Shown: positions 1 through 12,411 of the stretch, one piece after another
Layout of the letters: each line of letters begins with the position of its first letter
Position numbering within the stretch: the first letter of the stretch is position 1
NCBI GenBank assembly: GCA_963920635.1
Contig: OY987305.1
Location: 20,422,876 to 20,486,875 of the forward strand
From: Pseudeuparius sepicola
Lineage: Eukaryota; Arthropoda; Insecta; Coleoptera; Anthribidae
Direction of reading: 5' to 3'
DNA: 64,000 nt
The notes under the pieces: generated by a model
Told to the model about the DNA's origin: nothing
Seen by the model: only the letters and a program-made list of their open reading frames with translations
Database searches by the model: none
Position numbers and translations under genes: made by a program

Positions 1-640
1 GATTTTGAAAAATGGTTTTCACTGGCCTATTTGGATGTTATTTGGCTACTTTTTCATAAAGAAAAAGTCATATCATTCCATTTGATTTTTTTGATTTTTT
101 TTTGGAATTTCGGTCATGGTGTCAAAACTAGCCCCCTGGCGGAGAAAGATTCAACTAAATTAACTATATTTTGGTTGATTCTTATTGCCCAAGGAATGCT
201 CTTTTCAACGATACCAAATTTGTTAAAATTGGTCAAACCGTTAAGAAGTTAAAGCAGGTTATTGCAAAAACAATTGAACACCCCCCACCATCTTTGTTTT
301 TGAAATAACTGAAATTTTGTTTTTACGAAAATGATAGATAAACTGGTTCTCTTTATAAATGTGGAAACAATTTTTTTTGTTTATTATGCGAAATTTATGG
401 TAAATGCAATTTAAAAATTTAAGATGGCAGTTACGCCCTCTGGTGGTAATTTTTAGAACTTGAAAATATTTTCCTGCCATTCTTCATGGCCGATTTACCC
501 AATAATTTTTTTTTACACCAAAGTCATATGACGAACGGTTCCCGAGATATGGCCGAGGAACTGTCTTATTGGGACACCCGGTAGAGTAAAAAAGAGCAAA
601 AAATCAAAGTAGGCCTAGGACTTTCAAATTTGGGAAAATT
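1..640. other. AT-rich sequence without a recognisable gene
   Basis: No coding signal is convincing here. Bases 569-585 (GGGACACCCGGTA) look like a decayed mariner-type terminus, because many mariner-like ends in this window read ...ACCCTGTA. No matching opposite end was found. Confidence 0.4.
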
Positions 641-689
641 ACTCAGTTGTCTTTTACAAGAGACGTTTCATCTATCCAGGGACACATTG

Positions 690-743
690 TATACTGTATA
701 TATATATATATACATATATTATACTGTATATATATATATATAG
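690..743. repeat. TA dinucleotide microsatellite (two blocks)
   Basis: Two runs of alternating T and A, separated by a short ACATATATTATACTG spacer. A similar block lies at 19021-19062. Confidence 0.8.
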
Positions 744-747
744 ATTT

Positions 748-1060
748 GTTTGACCGCATATACAGACCCATTTCGCCATATTCTACCTACAATGTCAAGC
801 CATTTTCGACGATCCCAGACCCGGCTGCGGGTCTGAGAACGTTTTCACCTATATTTAGGTGAAGGGGGTAGTGGGGGTGCAGGGGGTGAATTTTCAGCCG
901 GGTCTGTAAAGGCGGTTGTATATGTCATTATATACGGATTTAGTTCATTGCTGCGTTCTGCAGAGGGCGCAGCGGAGAATGCCGTATAAATGCGTGTAAC
1001 AAAGTCAGACCCGGATACGTTCTACAGCTCTCTCAGACCCTACATTTGGCAACAGTGTTT
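748..1060. repeat. Dispersed repeat fragment containing 'tttgaccgc...tctacctacaatgtcaagcc'
   Basis: The stretch after the TA block matches the starts of the repeats at 4198 and 4837. A segment at 1001-1048 (CAGACCCGGATACGTTCTAC) recurs in inverted form at about 18968-19012. These are remnants of a repeat family. No reading frame is supported. Confidence 0.45.
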
Positions 1061-2119
1061 TCAATGAATGTATCGCCTAGAATAACATAATATGAGTGTC
1101 TTTTATGTTGTATCGGGTGTATCTAGTTCTTTAGGTCCACGGGAAGAGGTTCCAAAAGGAAAAACTTTTTTAGTTTTCATTTTATCTCAAAAATCACTCT
1201 TGATAAAAAAATTTACTTGTTCTGAGCCTGAAAAATAGTATTAGAAGGTGACAAATTTATATAGGGTGTTTAAAAAATTGGGAAAACCAAAGTTACCTTA
1301 GGCATAAAGGTGTCTTATTTTAAGAACTACTACAACATGTTATTAATAGAAGTTGTTTCTAATACTAAGAAGATATAGAATATCGATAAATTCAGTTATT
1401 TTTTAGTTCCTAATAGCTAAGTTGTTCCTAATATCGAAATTGTCTAAACTAAATATGAACAAAATTAATATTCAGATAACATCGTGATATCGCTCATCGT
1501 GTTTTGCCTTGCCTCAAAATGTGAGAGAGATGGGCCTTTTATACCATTTGGATTAGTTGATTGATAGATAGTATTTAAGCTATTTTAGCATTACAAACAA
1601 CTTTTACTGTATACTAAAATCACTTTATGTCTTAATAAATTCCACAGATTTTTTTTATTGAGTAAATGAACGTACAATTCGATAATAAATCCCAATTAAT
1701 AAATAATTTGGTAGTAAATATATTTTTCTACTTCGAAATTATGAAAACTAGGGTGTTTACATAGGCATTTAAAAAGCGTGATTTTTTGTAACAAGCGAGA
1801 CATTTACGAACGAGTTATATATTTTTCTAATTTATCTGAAAAAATGAAATTAATTTAAGCTATATTTAAATTACGTTTATGAGATCTCTGAACATAATAA
1901 ATAAGTAAAAATTGGGATTCAACTAAAACGTTTTACCGTCTAGACCTAGATCAAAATTATCTTATTACAAGCTTTTATTTAACTTGCTCTGTTAGTGTGT
2001 ATATGTGGTCAAATCTTGCAACTTAATTTTAAACCACTTCCACCTCCACCTAACCCATTGAGCTGAAATTTTGCACACGCACATTTGGTTCTGGTGATAA
2101 TGCAATCTAGTAGGTATAC
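1061..2119. other. AT-rich sequence, nothing recognised
   Basis: About 1 kb of low-GC DNA with stops in all frames. I see no terminal repeats, splice-flanked reading frames or RNA gene. Confidence 0.5.
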
Positions 2120-2149
2120 TCAGTATTGTAATTTATTCAAAATGTCCTC

Positions 2150-2520
2150 CGCTCCAAGATGGCGGATTACATATTTCTTCACCACCTCCTCGACATGATT
2201 ATCAAATGCAAGGGTTCCCCCGCACAAGCATGTGGTTGCTTCTGGGGTACTCCTAGTTTGGAGTATTGTGAGGGTGAGAATTATTATTATTATAGAAAAC
2301 GAGAAGGTCAGCGACCTCATACTAAATCCAAGATGGCGGCCGCCCCAAAATAGCAGATTACTTATTTCTTCACAGGCTCCTTGAGATGGGTATCAGAAGA
2401 AAGGGTTTCACGAGTAGAAAACGAAACGGTGGGTGACGTCATACTAAATCCAATATGGCGGATACCCAAGATGATGGACTAAATTTCTTTACCACCCTCG
2501 TGACATGGGAACCAAATATC
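2150..2520. repeat. Three degenerate tandem copies of a 'CCAAGATGGCGG' repeat
   Basis: Units starting near 2153, 2329 and 2449 each run: CCAAGATGGCGGAT (or a variant), then a TTTCTTCACC(A/C)CC-type block, then GACATGG/GAGATGG. The middle copy is followed by AGGGTTTC and AAACGA. The copies are diverged and of unequal length (about 175, 120 and 75 bp). Short open frames through them read the repeat and are not supported as genes. Confidence 0.6.
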
Positions 2521-2577
2521 TACTGAAAGGCACAAAATAAAAACAAATAAGGAACTTTTTAAAAACAAACTTTTATT

Positions 2578-2809
2578 TAAGCCATGTAGTAAAACGAATA
2601 AAATACGTTTAGCTTTTCGTTAAGGTAATTCAATGCTAAATTGCGACATGCGCTTTTGAAATCAAAAAGCTTGTCAGGCGAATTGTATAGAAAATACATA
2701 CTTTGGCAAGTACTTGCTTGTCAACCAATCACCGTCCAATAAAATTAATTGGTACCTACTTTTATGAAAATTTCTCGTGACAAGCAATTACCTTAACGTA
2801 CATGGCTTA
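2578..2809. mobile_element. Small palindromic MITE-like element
   Basis: An 11-bp inverted repeat, TAAGCCATGTA at 2578 and TACATGGCTTA at 2799, encloses a second inverted pair, CGTTAAGGTAATT at 2619 and AATTACCTTAACG at 2786. The two pairs are spaced unequally, so one arm carries an insertion. No coding sequence. The superfamily is unknown. Confidence 0.4.
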
Positions 2810-3119
2810 GTAGATAGGCTATGAGAGTACGAGGACATTTTTCCCATGTTAATCCTTATGCGCCTATAAATGGGTAAAAACGTGATTAACCGTCTGCGAA
2901 TTTTTCCAAAAATTTTCCGCGACTTTCTTCAGAGGTCAGTTTTCAGGAAAACTCCCCAGCAAGTACTAAGAATTTTCTGTAATTTTCCCAAACTTGAGAA
3001 AACCGAATTATTGTGCCGAGGTGACAATTACACATGTGGCTAGGGTCGACAGAACTGGGATAGCAGTCGACCACAATTTCCCGGTTTTGAATTGGACAGT
3101 TTGAAAAAAGCACCAGAGA

Positions 3120-3345
3120 TATTTTCAATAGGATAGGAATAGACATTATACTGGGGGTCGGGGGAGCATTTCTAACCAAATTTCCAGGGGACTTTTTTCA
3201 GATTTTCATTCTCGGTAATCTATTGATTGCCATCGGGTAGTCAAGGTTCTTGCTCGTAGGTAGAAGTCGATTATACTGGGGACCATTTGTGGCAAAAATT
3301 TGCACGCGATTTTTTCAGATTTTCATTCTCGGTAACCTATTATTA
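3120..3345. repeat. Two diverged tandem copies (about 112 bp)
   Basis: The block TTTTTTCAGATTTTCATTC with TCGGTAA after it occurs at about 3194 and 3306, each preceded by an ATTATACTGGGG segment. It is a short tandem duplication in otherwise unannotated DNA. Confidence 0.55.
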
Positions 3346-4197
3346 GGAATATGTGAGACAAGACATACACAAGTGTTACTAAGATTTGATTGGTGAAAAT
3401 AAAGGAATTTTTCGAATATGCTTTGATCAGTTTATGCGAGAAATTTTAACTTTTGTACAGGAATGGATTTTTTGTGACTGTAGCTGGAAGCAATGAAATA
3501 CTGAGAAATCAACGTTCAGATTATCGATCGGGTACCAAACGAGTTCGGACCTGAGGATTGGATATACCTACCTATTTTCAGATTTTAGGGCTAGAGATTT
3601 TTTAGTGACGATTTTAGTGGGGGATATTCGGGATTAGGATATTCTTTTATACTAAGATTTGAATAGTGAAAATGGCATCAAATCATCAATTCATCAAATC
3701 ATTTTACGATTTATTTTTGTTGAAATTCTACACTTTTAATCACATAGGTTTCAAGATAAAACTATGTGTAGAATAATAGTTTGAGAATTTAGATGCTAAG
3801 AAAAGTGATACTAAAATTATGAACAGTAAAATTCACGTTTTTTTCCGAAAATAATTTTATGAAATACCTACTAGTACTCTGTGATCTGAGAATTCAAACG
3901 CTAACCTATTGATCTACATATTTTGGTGTTTCAATACAAGTGTTTCTGATGAAAGGGACTTTTCCTTTGAGTTTGACTAGAAATCGGTAGAAAAATTCGA
4001 TTGGAACTTGTCCCTAAAAATTGAGCAATCAGTAAACGTGAAATTAGTTGAATAACTTGTATGGCTTAATGGAACCCTATTGATACAAAAGTTTAATAAT
4101 TATCTCAGATGCACTATACGTTTGAAAGAGATAAGGACAAATATAAACCTAATTTGAAATTTTTAATTAGTAATTACTTTTTTATTTTCTTCTTAAA

Positions 4198-5165
4198 ACC
4201 GCTTATACAAATCCAATTCCCACATATTCTACTTGGAAAGTCAAGCCATTTTGGACCCGGGACTAATAACGTTTTCACCTTTATTTTTTCAATTATATAC
4301 ATTTGAAAATTAGAAACAAATCTAAGCAAGAAACAGAAAATTTGTTTTGTGTTTGGTAATCAATATTTAGAATGTAATGAAATTAACTCCCGAAGGAACT
4401 TCTAACATTTGTTGTATTTTTCTAAAGAAAATAAAAACAAAGTATCCCAGTAGTAGCCTTAAAAGAGATACGGAAAAAAGGAATTAAGTAGTAGTTTAGT
4501 GCAAAAATTCAATAGGTAATTTAAAACCGTATTTGGTTTTTATTTTTTTTATACTTGAAACAAGGCGGTTTTTGGGATCACTGATTGCGAATTTGGAATT
4601 AGATTTTCGAAATTCGAAATGGCGGATCCAATTTGACAGACGTCAAATTGAAAATTTAGCCAAGTTTTATGATACCTGGTATAAGGCTTTTGAAATCGCT
4701 GATTACGTATTTGGAACTAGATTATCATAATGACAACGCATTCCATACAAGTTTGATTGTTTTGATTTTATGATTTTTCTTAACCAGTTACGAAAATATG
4801 GGCGTTTTGGCACTTAGGCTTAAACGATTATTTGTTTGACCGCTTATACAGGCCCAACTCATCATTATTCTACCTACAATGTCAAGCCTTTTTCAACGTT
4901 ATTAGACCCTGGTATATATTTATATTTATAAAAAGTAAGCAAGACAAATAATTTGTTTAGTTTTTAGTTACAAATATTTAAAATTTATTGAAATTATAAT
5001 TTTCGAAGGAACTTTAACATTTGTTGTGTTGTCCTAAAGAAAACAAGGACAAAGCGCTCCAACTGTACCTACCTTTAAAAGAGACACGAACAAATGGAAT
5101 TAAGTGACTTAGTTCAAAAATTCAATTATCTAAACCTTATTTGATTTTTAATTTTATCTTTTTTT
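4198..5165. repeat. Diverged direct repeat, two copies of about 340 bp
   Basis: Copy 1 (about 4198-4550) and copy 2 (about 4837-5165) share CCGCTTATACA at the start, then TTCTAC...TCAAGCC, GAAGGAACTT...AACATTTGTTGT, CTAAAGAAAA and a closing AAAAATTCAAT block. The spacing is about 639 bp. Neither copy has an open frame. Their first 60 bp also occur near 757. Confidence 0.65.
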
Positions 5166-5170
5166 ATTCT

Positions 5171-5814
5171 TAAAACAGAATAATGTTTTACAAAAAAAAA
5201 ACATACTTATGTCTTTTTGAAATCCTGATGTGGTCGGTTGAATCCATTCACTGGGTTTACATTTATAAGGATTTAAATTTATAAATCGTTTTATGGCTCA
5301 AATAAATATCGATGGGAAAAAATCAATACATAATAAATACCACTTCAAAAACGAAAGAGCAGGGCCGTCAATATCAATTTCTTAATACAACATCATACTA
5401 GATCAAGCTTCAAAATTAGACATTTGCACCATATTGTAACAATCTAAACTTTATAATTTCAGTAAGAAATAAAACTCCTCAGTGGAAATAACAAAATATA
5501 AAAAAATATTTTTATTTTCATTTGTTATGATCAAAATATTATAGCGATCTATAAAAATAAGAAAATAATTGTCAACTTTTTTTGTTTTGACTTTTCATTG
5601 CCGAATGTAATAATTAAAATTGGATATTTTTTTAACCACTTTAGATAAAAACTGTCCTTTAACAAAATTATGTTTGCTTTATAAAAAATGTTCAGTTTTT
5701 TCCTTAAATGGAAATAAATCCATATTTGTTAGCTAATTGTTTTCTACGAAAATAGTTCAAGTAAATTAGTTTTTTTAGGAGAAATACTTTTATAAAGTTT
5801 TAAAAATTTGGGTG
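5171..5814. other. AT-rich sequence, nothing recognised
   Basis: No reading frame or repeat was recognised between the direct repeat and the inverted arm that begins near 5815. Confidence 0.45.
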
Positions 5815-6115
5815 CAGAGTCCTAATAGACATCCAAATACAGATCAAAAGAGTCCCCACCTCTCAGGGGTATGCCTAATTCCCTTTTGCTTCAAAAACAA
5901 CCCTCTTATGTGACCTGATGTGCGTTTTTGATTTTTCCCAAAAACTGTTGCTCTGACGAGGAAAATAAATAGAACCTAAAATATTTGTTATAAAATTATA
6001 CATCATTTAGGTCTTCTACATTTTTTTCGTATATCCAGCCCTTATCTCACAAATATGGTTTGAAAAATTAGGATATACGTTGCTAAAGTTAGGCAAAAAC
6101 GAGTAAAGTGACAAA
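5815..6115 (+). repeat. Left arm of a large inverted repeat (partner 18340-18645)
   Basis: The arm contains AATAGACATCCAAATACAGA, AGGTGGGG-type and TGACGAGGAAAA blocks. They reappear in reverse order and complement at 18340-18645. The two arms are diverged but clearly homologous over about 300 bp. Everything between them is nested insertion. Confidence 0.65.
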
Positions 6116-6978
6116 TATCTTGAAATACATCGGCCATAGAAAAATATTACATGCAAAGCAGATTTTTCTTACAAAAACCTGGCTATAAGGACAGGAAATA
6201 TGACTACAGCAAATTTTATCATTACTACTATGTCTTTCATATTATGTACTAGAGCCCGTTTTCACACCACCGCTGAAGTAGAGTTCCCGGCGCGTTTTTA
6301 TGCGGTTTCCCCTTGAGGCCTCATCTACTAAAAAATAAGTACTGTTTATTCAATAATTGTATTATCTTCAGCTAATTTTTCCTAAAGATAGGTCACAAAA
6401 AACTCTACTTTGGCGCAAAATTCAGGTCCTAATCTCAATTTTCAAGGCCCACTACGAATTTTTTTTCTAGTAAAAAAAATGACGAAAATCATTTAGCGAT
6501 TTTTTATTTAAAATCTGACAACACAGCGTTAATCAGGATACCCCAAAACCCCCACATACCAAATTTTAACAAAAAATATACAGGGAGTTCCATGCTACAA
6601 GGTTCGAAAGATGAGCTAAATAGGAATTTTAAAGGCATCTGGCGAGTCAAGTGTGTTGTGGAATCCAGGGCCGGACTGCACAGGTGGGGTACCGGGGAAT
6701 TCCCGGCGGGGCCCTGGCCCTGGCGCCTGTAGGGGCCCTGGGCCTCGAGCGCCCCTTCGTACGAAGGCCGCGCTCCATGCTGTGCAACGAAGACTAAAAA
6801 CTACGTGCCGACTTAAACAGATCTCCCTTACTTAGGTAGTGCGGTACCTCCCTACCTAGGGGCTATTTACGCGTAGCTCTCGGCCCGAAACTAGCTCAGA
6901 AAATCTCATTCCCCACGCCCCCACTCCTTTCTCAGAGTTCAGAATTCAGAGATAACCTAAAAAAGAAATTGCCCCGAG

Positions 6979-8174
6979 AAATGTCAGAGCATTATGTCTT
7001 TGCTAATTTACACAAAAAGTTTGAAGAAGAAACATACAAAGCTATTATAAATCAAATTTCTCAAAGCTATTTAAACAGATTTTACAACAATGAAAAACAT
7101 TATAAAGATTTTCAGTTCTTTGACCCAAATTATTTTCCTTGCAAAAGAGAGGATCTCTTAACCCGCAAAGAAGCTTTTGTAACTACCTATTTGTAATATA
7201 CTAGATATGGATAAAAATGAACTAATTTCAGAATTAAATTTTTTTCAGTAATATTTTCCGGCTCTGTGAAAGATTTAAATATAAATTGTCAAAATAAGTT
7301 AGAAGCTTCTTCAAGTTCTTCATGTTCAAGTTGGGTGCCACTGTAGTATGCGCTCTACCTGCGTTACCCTACTGTAGTCTGCGCTCTACCATATTTTAGT
7401 GTAATGTGTGCTCTACTTGCAATATTTTAACATATATTTAATAAAAAAGAAGTAAAAGACTATATAAGTTTTAATGATATTTTAGGTGATCTACCTGAAT
7501 CGTATTGTAGTGTAATGTGTGTTCTATACCTGTCCAGATAATCAAGTATCAATTGTTAAGAAAACAAATTAAGTAAAAGCAAAGGGTTCTGGTCAGTATT
7601 TAAATCTCCCATTATGAACACGTTTTATTTATTGCTATTGTTTATTAATTGCGGAAAAACGAACCTGACCTATTCCTAAGCTTCTTAAATGATATTCGAA
7701 TTGTATATACCTAGATAGGTTTTTTGTCAGTAATAATTGTATAATTTTTTTAATGTATTGCAATATTCATTTCATAATTAAAAAACAGCATTAAAACTTA
7801 CATTGTCTTTCATTTCTTTTTTAATAAATATTAGTTAAAATATTGCAGGTAGAGCGCACATTACACTAAAATATGGTGGAACGCAGACCACAGTAGGGTA
7901 ACACAGGTAGAGCGCATACTACAGTGGCACCTCAAGTTGTCTGGTGTGTTGTTACTTAATACTTAAAATGTTGAACATGCATTCTTCGGCTTTTGTAAAT
8001 TTGTACTTAATTTATAAATTCCTTTTAACATTATCAGTGACCCAGGTCAAATGCGAAACTGTTTTTTCAAAATTGAAATTAAAAAAATCTCGAATTCCTT
8101 CCAAAATAATTATAACGGACAATCTGGACAATGACCAAATTATTAATATTTTAAAAAACAATCATAATGTATAA
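6979..8174 (+). pseudogene. hAT transposase, C-terminal part, interrupted by a MITE
   Basis: The reading frame from 6979 (MSEHYVFANLHKKFEEE...) runs to a stop near 7196. Similar coding potential continues in broken frames to the insertion at 7334. After the insertion, 7934-8174 encodes the typical hAT dimerisation block, with LYLIYKFLLTLSVTQVKCE, VFSKLKLKKSRI and a tail ending NNHNV. The family normally catalyses cut-and-paste transposition through an RNase H-like DDE domain with this C-terminal helical region. Most of the catalytic domain and the N-terminal zinc finger are missing, and stops interrupt the rest, so this copy cannot be functional. Related proteins are often annotated as ZMYM1-like or TTF-type finger proteins. 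Confidence 0.75.
7334..7931. mobile_element. MITE inserted in the hAT transposase, 8-bp target duplication
   Basis: The ends are GGTGCCACTGTAG at 7334 and CTACAGTGGCACC ending at 7931. They are flanked by TCAAGTTG at 7326-7333 and 7932-7939. The inverted repeats extend inward for roughly 100 bp, including GCGCTCTACC and CATATTTTAGTGTAATGTG. No coding sequence. The 8-bp duplication suggests a hAT-mobilised, non-autonomous element. Confidence 0.85.
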
Positions 8175-8346
8175 AAATATGCTGTGATTTATGTGTGATG
8201 TTAGGTTTTTTTTGTTTAAGTTACCAAAGAGAACTTTTTTTATTTTATTTTCGTGATATTATAAGAGAAAGATATTTTTATATACAGTGTGTCCATGGAT
8301 GGACTTAACTATAGGTACTTGTATAAAAATTATAATAAATAGCTAG

Positions 8347-9265
8347 TTTACGGCTGTGTAGTTTTACTTAGTAGATAAAATAACGAGTTTTGCAGCCAGA
8401 AAGGTATATATTAACTTCTTTTTATAATACCAAGCTTTCGGTCTACTTCGTGACCTTCATCAGGGCTAGATTTTTTTTTTAATTATTAGAAAATATTGAG
8501 AAAAGGTTGAAATTTTACTCACAATTATGTTGAAGTTTTTTACCAATATTAAAACCAGATAGATTTTAGGTTTAAAAGGGCCAGAAAAAGGTTTTTACAT
8601 AATTTCATGTGAAAATTTATACCGTCAATTTTGTTTGTAATTGTTTTTTGTTAATAAGGTAATTTAGTTTCAAAAAACAAAAGATAAATTTATAATAAGA
8701 AAAAATGTTTTTTAGGTTATCATCAAAAAGTGTCAGAAAACTTGGTGTGATACAAGGTTAGAAATAACCTTAGTTGATATAAGGTTATGTTACAACATTC
8801 TGGAAATCCAAATTTTTATATAATTATTAGGTATAAGATGTAAGAGTTACAATGAAATATTAATAGATGTATTGTTATTAGAATTATTTAAAGATAAAAT
8901 AAAACAGTATATGGAACTTAAATCTTTGATGTCTGTTTTTTTATTAATTGACTTGTTATCATTATTAATTTCAACCATTTCAAGAAATAACCTTTTATTA
9001 AGATTTTTTTCCTTATGCAATATTGGAACATTGTCAAATTTAAAATGATGACCTGTTATAAAAGCATGTTCACTTAAAGCAGTAGTAGTTTTTTGTAATT
9101 TGACATCACTTTTATGTCCTGAAATTCTATTTTTTAAATTTTGTGATGTTTGACCAATATATGAATTATTACAGTTGTTACATGGTATTGAATAAACAAC
9201 ATTAGATTAGTTAATTATAGGTGTCTTATCTCTTAATTTTGTGTATAAACTTCCAATCGATTTAA
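8347..9265 (-). repeat. Penelope pseudo-LTR, copy 1
   Basis: It begins TTTACGGCTGTGTAG and ends TTCCAATCGATTTAA, and is nearly identical to 11478-12399. It includes the 3' end of the GIY-YIG coding region and a hammerhead-like core. Confidence 0.8.
8392..8468 (-). ncRNA. Hammerhead ribozyme-like motif in Penelope pseudo-LTR
   Basis: On the minus strand: CTAGCC, then CTGATGA, stem II GGTC/GACC, then GAAA, then GGTAT/ATACC pairing, then GGCTG able to pair with CTAGCC. Penelope-like elements are known to carry hammerhead ribozymes in their pseudo-LTRs. Stem III and the cleavage dinucleotide are not canonical here, so activity is uncertain. Confidence 0.5.
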
Positions 9266-11336
9266 CATTTTTTAGAGCTATTTTAACATTTTCATTTTTA
9301 AAAATTTTAGTTATTTTAGGGGTAAGTTCTTTAATATAAGGTAATGACCTATAAAAGAAATGATCAGGAATATTATCAACCTCTTGAATTGCAGTAATAT
9401 TATCATTATTATCATTATTATAAACATTATTTGAAATTTCGTGGGGACGTGTATTGAAAAGTAATTTGTTAAGGAATTTTTCGGGGTAAGAATTATCCAA
9501 AAGTATAGATTTAATTTTGACTAAATTATTATGCAGTAAAGTTGGATGAACTAGTTTTATTATTCTATTTTTTAAAGCCAAGACAAGATTCGTTTTCATT
9601 TTATTGCTATGATAAGAATGATAATTTAAGTATCTATTAGAGTTAGTCGGTTTGATATACCAATCAGTAATTAGAGTGTTATTAGCAAGTTTAATAATTT
9701 TAGTGTCCAAAAAAGGAATAGTGTTGTTTGTTTCCATTTCTATTGTAAATTGTAAATATTGATTATAATTATTGAAGATATCTAAAGTTTCTTCAATTTT
9801 ATTGAAAGGTATACAACATATAATATCATCTACATATTTTTTTAGAAAAATAACGTTATATGAAAGTCTTGAAATACAGTAATCTAATAAATCATCCATA
9901 ACATACTGCGCAATAATAGGAGAAATTGAGTTACCCATAGGTGTACCAAAAATTTGTTTGTAATATTGATTGTTAAAAGAAAAATGGTTAGAGTTCAAAA
10001 TAAAATTCAAAATATCAATAAATTTTTCTTTGTTGATTGAATATTGTCCCAATGTTTGTTAATACTGTTAACAATTAAATTTATTGGAATGTTAGTGAAA
10101 AGAGATTTAACATCAAGACTAATAAGAACATGATAATTAGGGATTTGTTTGTTATTAATAAATTCTGCAAATTCAAAAGAATCTTTAATATAGTAATCAT
10201 TAGATTTATTGTAAGAACGTGTCAAAATATCACATATTAAGTCGGTGATTTTATTATTAGGTGATTCAATGCAGGAAATTATAGGTCTAAGAGATAAATT
10301 AGGTTTATGTATTTTGGGTAAACCGTAAAATTTTGGGCATGTAGAGTTATGTCATAAGTTTTTTAGCAAAATTAGCATCAATCATGTTATCTCTAACTAA
10401 ATTTTAATTAGTTGATTTGCACAATTTTGTGTTGATAAAGTTGGATCCCTGTTAACTTTCTTATAAAAATGTCCATCAGATAATAAAACATTAGCCAATG
10501 TCATATACTGTTCTTTAGAAATAATTACAGTTACATTACCTTTATCAGACCTAGTTATGAAAATATTTGGATTGTCCTTCAAAAATTTTTTAGTTTTATA
10601 AAAAAGTTTATTCATGAATTGATTACTATGCTTATTATGATGTAAAAAATTAGTAATCGTATTAGTAAGTTTAGCTCTAAAAATGTTTTTTTTTATGAGT
10701 ATCAAAACCATGTAACATATTTTCAATATCTGCAAGTAGATGTGGAAAAGAAATATCTTTTATATAAGGAGGTACACAAAATTTGAAACCTAACGCAAGA
10801 AAATTTTTAATATCTTCAGGAAAAACAATATCAGTTAGATTTTTAATCCAAGAATTTTTAACTTTAATTTTATTATTAAATTCATCTTTTAGAAAGTTAA
10901 TTTTTTGAATATTGGTACGTTTATTTTCAGAAAAAAGTCTGTTATATCTATGAGTTTCTCTATTATTGAATTCTAACCAAACGTTATTTGTCAAAATGGA
11001 AGGTATTTCTGTTGTTAGGTTAATAATAGACTTGTCAATGTCAGACAGATTGTCATGTGTGAATTTAATTTCCATATTAAGAATTTTATGTATAATATTA
11101 TTTTTAAAATTATTAATTTCATTGTAACCCTTACCATTTACAGGATTAAAAAGGTTAAAAACATTCTTCATTCCATTAATAATGTCGTTAAGAAAAAGTC
11201 CAAGTCTTCTACATTCTAACAGGAAAATCTTGCGATTTGATGTAGCTGCTTTTTGTTTAAGAAGTTTGCTGTAATTCTTCAGTTTCAGAACAGTTTCACG
11301 GCCATGAATAGCTTCAATTTCTTGGAAAAATGCCAT
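8847..11336 (-). pseudogene. Penelope-like reverse transcriptase with GIY-YIG endonuclease
   Basis: The order on the minus strand is as follows. An N-terminal region starts at ATG 11336 (MAFFQEIEAIHGRE). RT fingers and palm follow in pieces at 10735-10397, 10225-10007 and 10052-9207. The GIY-YIG endonuclease runs from about 9206 to the stop at 8847. Visible motifs are SLDVKSLFTNIPI, FGTPMGNSISP, YVDDIICC (catalytic Asp pair) and, in the endonuclease, VVYSIPCNNC...SYIGQT. Penelope-like elements use the RT to copy RNA at a nick made by GIY-YIG. This copy is dead: frameshifts separate the pieces near 10700, between 10397 and 10225 and at about 10030-10050, and an in-frame stop lies just before the GIY-YIG block near 9207. 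Confidence 0.85.
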
Positions 11337-11477
11337 AAGACAGTAGATATAATATTCCAAAACCAGAGTTAAAAGAGAAGGTAAATGAATGTTTGGTAAC
11401 GTAATCCAAATGAAAGACGTAGTGTATGAATTTTCTTGAAATTCTTGATGGATTGTTTAAAAACTCAATTTCTCAAA

Positions 11478-12399
11478 TTTACGGCTGTGTAGTTTTACTT
11501 AGTAGATAAAATAACGAGTTTTGCAGCCAGAAAGGTATATATTAACTTCTTTTTATAATACCAAGCTTTCGGTCTACTTCGTGACCTTCATCAGGGCTAG
11601 AATTTTTTTTTTTTAATTATTAGAAAATATTGAGAAAAGGTTGAAATTTTACTCACAATTATGTTGAAGTTTTTTACCAATATTAAAACCAGATAGATTT
11701 TAGGTTTAAAAGGGCCAGAAAAAGGTTTTTACATAATTTTTGTGAAAATTTATACCGTCAATTTTGTTTGTAATTGTTTTTTTGTTAATAAGGTAATTTA
11801 GTTTCAAAAAACAAAAGATAAATTTATAATAAAAAAAAATGTTTTTTAGGTTATCATCAAAAAGTGTCAGAAAACTTGGTGTGATACAAGGTTAGAAATA
11901 ACCTTAGTTGATATAAGGTTATGTTACAACATTCTGGAAATCCAAATTTTTATATAATTATTAGGTATAAGATGTAAGAGTTACGATGAAATATTAATAG
12001 ATGCATTGTTATTAGAATTATTTAAAGATAAAATAAAACAGTATATGGAACTTAAATCTTTGATGTCTGTTTTTTTATTAATTGACTTGTTATCATTATT
12101 AATTTCAACCATTTCAAGAAATAACCTTTTATTAAGAATTTTTTCCCTATGTAATATTTAAACATTGTCAAATTTAAAATGATGACCTGTTATAAAAGCA
12201 TGTTCACTTAAAGCAGTAGTAGTTTTTTGTAATTTGACATCACTTTTATGTCCTGAAATTCTATTTTTTAAATTTTGTGATGTTTGACCAATATATGAAT
12301 TATTACAGTTGTTACAAGGTATTGAATAAACAATATTAGATTGGTTAATTATAGGTGTCTTATCTTTTAATTTTGTGTATAAACTTCCAATCGATTTAA
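11478..12399 (-). repeat. Penelope pseudo-LTR, copy 2
   Basis: Direct repeat of 8347-9265 in the same orientation, with only scattered differences. The high similarity suggests a fairly recent insertion. Confidence 0.8.
11524..11600 (-). ncRNA. Hammerhead ribozyme-like motif, second pseudo-LTR
   Basis: Same sequence as the motif at 8392-8468, in the second direct repeat. Two such motifs one element length apart would let a tandem transcript be cut to unit length. Confidence 0.5.
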
Positions 12400-12411
12400 T
12401 AATAATAATAA

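Noticed and set aside
6653..6835. 60-codon GC-rich open frame
   Set aside because: It spans the hAT terminus and target duplication (6658-6678), so it cannot be an ancestral gene.
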